Source: an uncultured Methylobacteriaceae bacterium (lineage in GTDB: Bacteria > Pseudomonadota > Alphaproteobacteria > Rhizobiales > Beijerinckiaceae). Taken from it: a DNA stretch of 6,006 nucleotides. Positions 1 through 6,006 of this stretch are shown here, one piece after another. Numbering within the stretch: the first letter of the stretch is position 1; every line of letters begins with the position of its first letter. Under the pieces are notes generated by a model that had not been told where the DNA came from, searched no databases, and was given only the letters and a program-made list of their open reading frames with translations. The translations under genes and the position numbers were made by a program. The stretch is taken from the NCBI GenBank assembly GCA_937872715.1, contig CALMTJ010000283.1, positions 1-6,006 of the forward strand. The letters are read 5' to 3'.

Positions 1-15
1 TCCGGAGCCCGATCC

Positions 16-342
16 ATGGCCCTCACCAGCGCGGCGGCCGGCGCCTACGCGGCGACGCAGAACCTCCTGTCGAGCGGCGGCGCCGCCCGCACCGCCGCCG
101 TCTCCTCCGGCGAGGGCGCCGGGGCGAGCGGGTTCGGCGCCCTCCTCGAACAGGCCATCGGCGGCGTTTCCTCCGCCGGACGCGCCGCCGAAGCGCAGGC
201 CGTGGCAGCGGCGTCCGGCAAGGCGGATCTCGTCAGCGTCGTGACGGCCGTCGCCGAGAGCGAGACCGCCCTCCAGACCCTCGTAGCCGTGCGCGACCGC
301 GTGATCTCCGCCTACGAGGAGATCATGCGGATGCAGATCTGA
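16..342 (+). CDS. fliE: Flagellar hook-basal body complex protein FliE
   Basis: FliE is a small protein at the base of the flagellar rod that links the MS ring/export gate to the proximal rod. The 108-residue product has the usual family length. Its N-terminal half (about residues 1-60) is rich in Ala, Gly and Ser with little conserved sequence. The C-terminal half carries the family hallmark: a helix with ESETALQTLVAVRDRV followed by the terminal AYEEIMRMQI. The ATG at 16 is preceded by CGGAG at 3-7 with 8 bases of spacing, which supports this start. The frame is open to the left edge, however, so a start further upstream cannot be fully excluded. fliQ follows after 11 bases, so the two are probably co-transcribed. 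In related bacteria fliE usually follows flgB and flgC, which would lie just left of this window (inference). Confidence 0.93.
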   Translation: MALTSAAAGAYAATQNLLSSGGAARTAAVSSGEGAGASGFGALLEQAIGGVSSAGRAAEAQAVAAASGKADLVSVVTAVAESETALQTLVAVRDRVISAYEEIMRMQI

Positions 343-353
343 AGGGGGCGGGC

Positions 354-620
354 ATGACCGGGGCCGCCATCCTGGACGTCGCGCGCGACGGCATCACGAC
401 CTTCCTCAAGGTGAGCGGGCCTCTGATGCTGATCGCCCTCGCGGTCGGCCTCGTCGTGTCGCTGTTCCAGGCGCTCACCCAGATCCAGGAGCAGACGCTC
501 ATCTACGTGCCGAAGATCGTGGCCGTGTTCGGCGCGCTCCTCCTGTTCCTCCCCTTCATGGCGGACGCGCTCAGCTCCTACATGATCCGCATCGCGGCCC
601 GCATCGCGTCCGGCGGATGA
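354..620 (+). CDS. fliQ: Flagellar export gate protein FliQ
   Basis: FliQ is a small inner-membrane subunit of the FliP-FliQ-FliR export gate, through which rod, hook and filament proteins leave the cytoplasm. The 88-residue product matches the family length and its two-helix hairpin: a first membrane segment at about residues 18-40 and a second at about 53-75. Between them lies the conserved loop QALTQIQEQTLIYVPK (about residues 39-54), the best signature of FliQ/SctS proteins. A purine-rich AAGGGGG at 342-348 lies 5 bases before the ATG. The stop codon overlaps the fliR start as ATGA, suggesting translational coupling. The gene sits directly after fliE; fliP, often next to fliQ in other bacteria, is not in this window. 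The type III secretion paralogue SctS is excluded by the flagellar neighbours. Confidence 0.96.
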   Translation: MTGAAILDVARDGITTFLKVSGPLMLIALAVGLVVSLFQALTQIQEQTLIYVPKIVAVFGALLLFLPFMADALSSYMIRIAARIASGG

Positions 621-1420
621 GCTTGCCCGAGCGCCCGGCCCGGCCGAGCCTCCCGGCGATGACCTTCGCGATTCCCGACCTCGCCACGCCCTTCATGCTG
701 ATCTTCGCGCGGGTCGGCACTCTCGTGATGCTGCTGCCCGGGATCGGCGAGCGGCTCATCCCGGGACGGCTCCGGCTGGCGCTCGCGCTCCTCTTGACCC
801 TGATCCTGTTCCCGCCGATCCGGAGCCTCCTGCCTCCGGCCGGCGGCTCGCCGCAGGACACGGTCGGGCTGTTCATGGGCGAGATCGCGGTCGGGCTGGT
901 GCTGGGGCTCGCGACCCGAATCGTGGTCGGGGCTCTGCAGACGGCCGGCGCGCTCGTCGCCCAGGAGCTCGGCCTCTCCTTCGCGATGACGATCGACCCG
1001 ACCCAGGGCGGCGGGCAGGAGGCGGCGATCGGCAACCTCCTGACGCTGCTCGGCGTCACCCTGATCTTCGCGACGGACGTCCATCACCTCGCCATCGCGG
1101 CCATCGGGGACAGCTACGGCCTCCTGCCTCCGGTCGGGATCCCGGATGTCGGGGACGCGCTCCGCATGGCGGTCGGCTCCGTCGGCCGCTCCTTCGCGCT
1201 CGCGGCCCGGATCGCGGCCCCCTTCATCGCCTTCGCGCTCCTGTTCAATCTCGGCCTCGGCATCCTGTCCCGGCTGATGCCGCAGATGCAGGTCTTCTTC
1301 CTGGCGCTGCCGCTGACCATCCTGGTCGGGATCCTGGTCCTCCTCGCCTCGATCGGCGTGATGATGGGCCTCTTCCTGCGCGACCTCGGCACGTTCCTGA
1401 CGGGCTTCGGGATCGGCTGA
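617..1420 (+). CDS. fliR: Flagellar export gate protein FliR
   Basis: FliR is a polytopic inner-membrane protein that forms the export gate core with FliP and FliQ and contacts FlhB. The 267-residue product has about six hydrophobic segments (roughly residues 22-42, 52-68, 83-104, 136-153, 192-214 and 227-254). Family features are the early FARVG...PGIGE...P.RLR stretch (30-53), DPTQGGGQ at 127-134, and the strongly conserved NLGLGILSRLMPQMQVFF at 211-228. The start used here overlaps fliQ by four bases (ATGA), which favours coupled translation. A second in-frame ATG at 659 (residue 15) would remove a Pro/Arg-rich leader and give an N-terminus close to that of typical FliR proteins. Neither has a convincing ribosome binding site, so the true start is unsettled. 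The end overlaps flhB by one base. Confidence 0.95.
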   Translation: MSLPERPARPSLPAMTFAIPDLATPFMLIFARVGTLVMLLPGIGERLIPGRLRLALALLLTLILFPPIRSLLPPAGGSPQDTVGLFMGEIAVGLVLGLATRIVVGALQTAGALVAQELGLSFAMTIDPTQGGGQEAAIGNLLTLLGVTLIFATDVHHLAIAAIGDSYGLLPPVGIPDVGDALRMAVGSVGRSFALAARIAAPFIAFALLFNLGLGILSRLMPQMQVFFLALPLTILVGILVLLASIGVMMGLFLRDLGTFLTGFGIG

Positions 1421-2481
1421 TGGCGGAGGGCCCGGAGGACCGCACGGAAGATCCGACCCCGCGGCGCCTCGCCCAGGCGGTCGAGCGCGGCGACGTCGCC
1501 AAGAGCCCGGAGGTCGCGACCTTCCTGTCGCTCGGCGCGCTGGCGCTCGCGCTGATGCTCTCGGCCGGCTGGTCCGGCCGGCATCTCCTGACCGGGCTGC
1601 GGGGCTTCCTGGCCCACCCTCATCTTGTCCCGGACGGCCCGGCCGGGCTCCTCGGCGCGGGCCGAAGCGCGCTCGCGACGGGGCTCGCCTCTGTGGCGCT
1701 GCCGGTCGGCCTCGCGATGGCGTCCGGTCTCGCCGCCGGCCTCGTCCAGCACCGGCTCGTCTGGAGCCTCGAGCCGCTGAAGCCGCAGTTCAGCCGCTTG
1801 TCGCCGGCCGCCGGGCTGAAGCGCATGTTCGGCAAGCAGGCCTTCGGCCAGTTCGCCAAGGGGCTGCTCAAGCTTCTCGTGATCGGCGCGATCGCCGTCT
1901 GGACGCTGTGGGCCGAGCACGACCGGCTGGAGGCCACGACCGGCCTCGAGCCGGCCGATCTCCTGTCGTTTGTCCTGTCGCTCGCGCTCCGGCTGCTCGG
2001 GGCCGTGCTCGCCCTGCACGGCCTGATGGCGGTCGCCGATTACGGGATCGCCCGCTTCGGCTGGATCAAGCGCCAGCGCATGTCCAAGCAGGAGGTGAAG
2101 CAGGAGCACAAGGAGACGGAGGGCAATCCCGAGATCAAGGGCAAGATCCGCCAGCTCCGCTCCCAGCGGCTGAAGAAGCGCATGATGGCGGCCGTGCCGA
2201 AGGCCACTGTGGTGATCGCCAACCCGACCCATTACGCCGTCGCGCTCCGCTACGAGGCCGGCCAGGCCGCCCCGATCTGCGTGGCGAAGGGTGTCGACGA
2301 GCTGGCGCTGCGAATCAGGGAGGTGGCGGCCGCCCACCGCGTGCCGGTTGTCGAGAACCCGCCGCTTGCCCGCGCGCTGCACGCGGCCGTGCAGATCGAC
2401 GACGAGATCCCGGTCGAGCACTACCGGGCGGTCGCCGAGGTGATCGGCTTCGTCTTGCGGCTCAAGCGGCGCGCGTCGTAA
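1420..2481 (+). CDS. flhB: Flagellar export switch protein FlhB
   Basis: FlhB is the membrane export component that switches substrate specificity from rod/hook proteins to filament proteins after cutting itself. The 353-residue product is of normal family length. It opens with the typical TEDPTPRR motif (9-16) and GDVAKSPEV (24-32), followed by four membrane segments at about residues 32-53, 82-107, 148-165 and 179-206. A basic linker, KRQRMSKQEVKQEHKETEG, leads to the cytoplasmic domain. The self-cleavage motif NPTH is intact at residues 268-271 (DNA 2221-2232); by family knowledge the cut falls between N268 and P269. The start overlaps the fliR stop as TGATG, with GGGA at 1409-1412 as a possible binding site. 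The paralogous SctU of injectisomes is unlikely given fliE, fliQ and fliR upstream. cckA begins 31 bases later. Confidence 0.97.
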   Translation: MAEGPEDRTEDPTPRRLAQAVERGDVAKSPEVATFLSLGALALALMLSAGWSGRHLLTGLRGFLAHPHLVPDGPAGLLGAGRSALATGLASVALPVGLAMASGLAAGLVQHRLVWSLEPLKPQFSRLSPAAGLKRMFGKQAFGQFAKGLLKLLVIGAIAVWTLWAEHDRLEATTGLEPADLLSFVLSLALRLLGAVLALHGLMAVADYGIARFGWIKRQRMSKQEVKQEHKETEGNPEIKGKIRQLRSQRLKKRMMAAVPKATVVIANPTHYAVALRYEAGQAAPICVAKGVDELALRIREVAAAHRVPVVENPPLARALHAAVQIDDEIPVEHYRAVAEVIGFVLRLKRRAS

Positions 2482-2512
2482 CCAGACGGGACAGGGAGCA
2501 CCTCCGGGCCTC

Positions 2513-5053
2513 ATGGCGAATATCGGCCAACTCACGACACCGCCGGCGCTCGACCGGTCGGAACGGCCCGGCTATGTCGGTCTCCTCCTGGCGCTGGGTG
2601 GCGTGTTCGTCGTCGCCTTCGCGGCCCTGAGCTTCATCTCGAACGAGCGGGCGCAGCCCCTTGTTCTCGGACTTCTGGCCGTGCTCGCCATGGCCGGGGT
2701 GTTCTTCGTCTTCGCGCTCGCGGTCGGGGCCATCAGGTTCGCCGGATCCGGCACGCGGCACGACCTGACGCGCGCCCTCGCCGACAGTTCCGCAGACGGC
2801 CTCCTCGTCGTGGAGGAGACCGGCCGCGTCCTCTACGCGAACGAGCGATACCTGCGCCTCGCGGGCGGCGGCACGGCGTCCGACCTCAAGGGCATAGAAC
2901 GCCTCTTCGCCGGCGGCGCCGACGTCTCGGAGACGGTGTACAGGCTGGCCCAGGCCGCACGGGACGGCCGCGTTGCGGCCGAGGAGGTCCGCCTCAGCCC
3001 CGATCTCGACGGGTCGGGCCGGCCCTTCGGCTGGTATCGTCTCCGGGTGCGGCCCGTCGCCCGGCCGCCGGCCCGCCCGGTCACGCTGTGGAGCGTCGCG
3101 GACGTCACGCACGACCGCGAGCGGCACGAGAAGGTGTTCCAGGAGCTTCAGCACGCGATCGACTATCTCGACCACGCGCCGGCCGGGTTCCTGTCCTCCG
3201 ACCGGAGCGGCGCCATCACCTACATGAACGCGACGCTCGCCGAGTGGCTGGGCCACGACCTCGCCAAGGTCGGGGCGGGCGGCCTGCGGCTGGCCGAGGT
3301 GATGGCCGACCCGATCGTGACCCGGCTGACCTCGCTCGGCGGAGCGCCGGGAGAGGCCCGGACGGAGACGATCGACCTCGACCTGCGGCGCCGGCAGGGC
3401 GGCGCCGTTCCCGTCCGGATGTACCACCGGGTGACGATCGGCGAGAACGGGATCGCCGAACCCTCGAGGACTCTGGTGCTGAACCGCTCGCCGGGCGCGG
3501 GTCTGGAGGAGGGGCAGCGCGCGGCGGAGGTGCGCTTCGCACGCCTCTTCAACTCGACGCCGATCGCCATCGCGACCCTCGACCGCGACGGACGCATCCT
3601 CGGCGCCAACCCGTCCTTCACCAAGCTGTTCGGGGCGGCCGCGGCACCCGGCCGGCCGGGCGCGCCCGCCCACCTCCTCGACCTCGTGGCCGAGCCGGAC
3701 AGGCCGCGGGTGGAAGCGGCGGCCGCGAGCGCCGCGGCGGACGGGATCGACGGTCCGGCGCTCGAGGTCGCCCTCGCGGAAGGCGGGCGTTCGGCCCGCC
3801 TGTGGCTGAACGCGGTCAGCGTGGCGGACGGCGCGGCCGGGGAGAGCGCCATCCTCTACGGCCTCGACATGACCGAGCACCGGCTCCTGGAGCAGCAATT
3901 CGCGCAGGCGCAGAAGATGCAGGCCATCGGGCAGCTCGCCGGCGGCGTGGCGCACGATTTCAACAACGTCCTCCAGGCGATCATCGGCTATTCGGACCTC
4001 CTGCTGGCGAGCCACAGGCCGACGGACCCGTCCTTCCAGGACCTGATGCAGATCAAGCACAACGCCAACCGGGCCGCGAGCCTGGTGCGGCAGCTGCTCG
4101 CCTTCTCGCGCCGCCAGACGCTGCGGCCGGAGGTGGTGAAGCTCGGCGAAGCCCTGTCCGACCTGTCGCTCCTCCTGAAGCGTCTCCTCGGCGAGCGCGT
4201 GCAGCTCGAGCTGAGGCAGGGACGCGACCTCTGGTTCGTCAAGGCGGACGTGAACCAGCTTGAACAGGTGATCATCAACCTCGCGGTGAACGCCCGCGAC
4301 GCGATGCCGGACGGCGGAACGGTGACGCTCGCGACCGGGAACGTGGACGAGGCGGAGTCCCGAAGCCTCGACCTGCCCGGCATGCCGGTCGCCGATTACG
4401 TCCGCATCGAGGTGGCCGATACCGGCTCCGGCATCCCGGCGGACGTGATCGACAAGATCTTCGAGCCCTTCTTCACGACGAAGGAGCTCGGCAAGGGCAC
4501 CGGCCTCGGGCTCTCGACCGTGTTCGGCATCGTCAAGCAATCCGGCGGCTTCATCTACGTCCGCTCGGCACCGGGGGAGGGCGCCGCCTTCGCGATCTAC
4601 CTGCCGCGCCACGTGCCCGAACCCGAGAGCCTGCCGAAGCCGGACCTGCCGGCCGCCCGCAAGGCGGTCGACATGACGGGGGAGGGCACGGTGCTCCTCG
4701 TCGAGGACGAGGACGCCGTGCGGGCCGTGAACAGCCGCGCCCTGTCGGCCCGCGGCTACACGGTGCTGCAGGCCGCCTCGGGGGTGGAGGCGCTGGCCAT
4801 CGTGGACGACCATCCCGGCACGATCGACCTCGTCGTGTCGGATGTCGTGATGCCGGAGATGGACGGGCCGACCCTCCTGGGCGAGCTCAGGAAGCGCCAT
4901 TCCGACCTCAAGATCGTCTTCGTCTCCGGCTACGCGGAGGACGCCTTCGCGAAACATCTCCCCGACGGCGAGACGTTCCGCTTCCTGCCGAAGCCGTTCA
5001 GCCTGAAACAGCTCGTCGAGACGGTGAAGAACGCCATCTCCGAGACGGCCTGA
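2513..5053 (+). CDS. cckA: Cell-cycle hybrid sensor histidine kinase CckA
   Basis: CckA autophosphorylates on His, passes phosphate to its own receiver and then, through ChpT, to CtrA and CpdR; it can also run in reverse as a phosphatase (known from Caulobacter). The 846 residues show two membrane helices (about 21-43 and 49-74), three PAS-like regions (about 85-200, 209-330 and 339-456), and a short linker helix. The HisKA domain has H481 in GGVAHDFNN. The ATPase domain has its N box at 586-599, DTGSGIP at 636-642, FEPFFTTK at 650-657 and GTGLGL at 662-667. The receiver (about 725-843) has acidic E731/D732, phospho-acceptor D777, S805 and K827. The CckA-type stretch DPSFQDLMQIKHNANRAA starts at 505. 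The Caulobacter protein is shorter (about 690 residues), with two PAS domains. All catalytic residues are present. The start is the only plausible one; the nearest purine stretch, AGGGAG at 2493-2498, is rather far away (14 bases). The gene lies 31 bases after flhB, so co-transcription is likely. A generic hybrid kinase is the alternative, but motif and context favour CckA. Confidence 0.93.
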   Translation: MANIGQLTTPPALDRSERPGYVGLLLALGGVFVVAFAALSFISNERAQPLVLGLLAVLAMAGVFFVFALAVGAIRFAGSGTRHDLTRALADSSADGLLVVEETGRVLYANERYLRLAGGGTASDLKGIERLFAGGADVSETVYRLAQAARDGRVAAEEVRLSPDLDGSGRPFGWYRLRVRPVARPPARPVTLWSVADVTHDRERHEKVFQELQHAIDYLDHAPAGFLSSDRSGAITYMNATLAEWLGHDLAKVGAGGLRLAEVMADPIVTRLTSLGGAPGEARTETIDLDLRRRQGGAVPVRMYHRVTIGENGIAEPSRTLVLNRSPGAGLEEGQRAAEVRFARLFNSTPIAIATLDRDGRILGANPSFTKLFGAAAAPGRPGAPAHLLDLVAEPDRPRVEAAAASAAADGIDGPALEVALAEGGRSARLWLNAVSVADGAAGESAILYGLDMTEHRLLEQQFAQAQKMQAIGQLAGGVAHDFNNVLQAIIGYSDLLLASHRPTDPSFQDLMQIKHNANRAASLVRQLLAFSRRQTLRPEVVKLGEALSDLSLLLKRLLGERVQLELRQGRDLWFVKADVNQLEQVIINLAVNARDAMPDGGTVTLATGNVDEAESRSLDLPGMPVADYVRIEVADTGSGIPADVIDKIFEPFFTTKELGKGTGLGLSTVFGIVKQSGGFIYVRSAPGEGAAFAIYLPRHVPEPESLPKPDLPAARKAVDMTGEGTVLLVEDEDAVRAVNSRALSARGYTVLQAASGVEALAIVDDHPGTIDLVVSDVVMPEMDGPTLLGELRKRHSDLKIVFVSGYAEDAFAKHLPDGETFRFLPKPFSLKQLVETVKNAISETA

Positions 5054-5065
5054 CGTGCCCGGACA

Positions 5066-5086
5066 GGCGGCGGGAAGTCCGCCGTT
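5066..5086 (+). terminator. GC hairpin after cckA, possible weak terminator
   Basis: CGGCGG at 5068-5073 pairs with CCGCCG at 5079-5084 around the five-base loop GAAGT, and two G-U pairs could extend the stem to 5066-5086. It begins 12 bases after the cckA stop. No T-run follows on the + strand (the next bases are AGAG and then an A-tract), so it does not meet the usual form of an intrinsic terminator. It could stabilise the 3' end of the message, or termination could be Rho-dependent. Confidence 0.35.
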
Positions 5087-5089
5087 AGA

Positions 5090-5104
5090 GAACAAAAAAA
5101 GAAC
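5090..5104. promoter_or_regulatory. SOS box (LexA operator) upstream of recA
   Basis: The sequence GAAC-AAAAAAA-GAAC is an exact match to the direct-repeat operator GAAC-N7-GAAC that LexA recognises in alphaproteobacteria (established for rhizobia and Rhodobacter, where the other strand reads GTTC-N7-GTTC). It lies 85 bases before the recA ATG, in the only clearly A-rich stretch of the window. LexA bound here would repress recA until DNA damage. The core promoter it would block is not recognisable with confidence. Confidence 0.87.
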
Positions 5105-5114
5105 TTCCAATCCG

Positions 5115-5133
5115 GAACGAAACGTGTACGTTC
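5115..5133. repeat. Imperfect dyad between SOS box and recA
   Basis: GAACG at 5115-5119 is mirrored by CGTTC at 5129-5133. Inside this, AACGT at 5121-5125 is mirrored by ACGTT at 5128-5132 around the two-base centre GT. The GAAC at 5115 is also a third copy of the SOS half-site, but at N10 rather than N7 from the previous copy. It could be a second protein-binding site or a small hairpin in the recA leader; no regulator can be named. Confidence 0.3.
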
Positions 5134-5175
5134 AGGGCAGGCGGACGCGTTGAGTTCGCTTCTCCCCGCTGCCAT

Positions 5176-5180
5176 AAGGA
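5176..5180 (+). promoter_or_regulatory. Ribosome binding site of recA
   Basis: AAGGA lies 9 bases before the ATG at 5190. It favours that start over the in-frame ATG at 5229 (residue 14), which has no comparable site in front of it. Confidence 0.7.
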
Positions 5181-5189
5181 CCCTGACGC

Positions 5190-6006
<817 letters not shown>

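Noticed and set aside
1114..2535. Long open frame on the - strand (473 codons) opposite fliR and flhB
   Set aside because: It lies antisense to two clearly recognised genes, is low-complexity and Arg/Glu/Leu-rich, and shows no family motif or ribosome binding site; it is a GC-bias artefact.
3088..4263. Open frame of 391 codons on the + strand in an alternative frame inside cckA
   Set aside because: The product is almost entirely Arg, Gly, Ala and Pro, and is a shadow of the true cckA frame.
2462..5110. Very long open frame on the - strand (882 codons) opposite cckA
   Set aside because: It mirrors the real gene almost exactly. Its translation is biased to Arg, Glu, Asp, His and Val with no recognisable domain, as expected when a high-GC gene is read antisense. 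cckA on the + strand has all its kinase motifs.
5150..5178. Sigma-70-like promoter TTGAGT-N17-CATAAG before recA
   Set aside because: The -10 part overlaps the AAGGA ribosome binding site, so a transcript from it would lack that site. The match is weak and could be chance.
5054..5189. CtrA binding site (TTAA-N7-TTAA) near cckA or recA
   Set aside because: No TTAA pair with this spacing is present in the 5054-5189 or 2482-2512 gaps.

Overview
The window is very GC-rich chromosomal DNA from an alphaproteobacterium, most likely of the order Hyphomicrobiales (Methylobacterium-like). The evidence for this is a CckA-type hybrid histidine kinase directly behind the flagellar export genes, an alphaproteobacterial SOS box (GAAC-N7-GAAC) upstream of recA, and a RecA N-terminus of the rhizobial/methylobacterial kind. 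The genus is an inference from protein character, not a database match.

Layout: all six genes are on the + strand. Positions 16-2481 hold a tightly packed run of four flagellar genes: fliE (rod/export-gate adapter), fliQ and fliR (export-gate membrane proteins) and flhB (export switch). fliQ/fliR overlap by 4 bases and fliR/flhB by 1 base. After only 31 bases comes cckA (2513-5053), an 846-residue kinase with two membrane helices, three PAS-like regions, histidine kinase domains and a C-terminal receiver. A 136-base intergenic region (5054-5189) carries a small GC hairpin, a perfect SOS box with an all-A spacer, a dyad and the recA ribosome binding site. recA starts at 5190 and runs off the right edge with about three quarters of the protein present.

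How the genes fit together: FliQ, FliR and FlhB belong to the membrane export gate of the flagellar type III secretion apparatus, and FliE joins that gate to the rod. CckA is known from Caulobacter as the top of the CckA-ChpT-CtrA phosphorelay, which controls cell-cycle and flagellar genes. The gene for a flagellar master regulator thus sits at the end of a flagellar structural operon. recA looks like a separate, LexA-controlled unit.

I see no mobile element, CRISPR array, tRNA, rRNA or clearly novel system. This is a conserved core region, and the points worth a second look are the regulatory architecture and some protein details.
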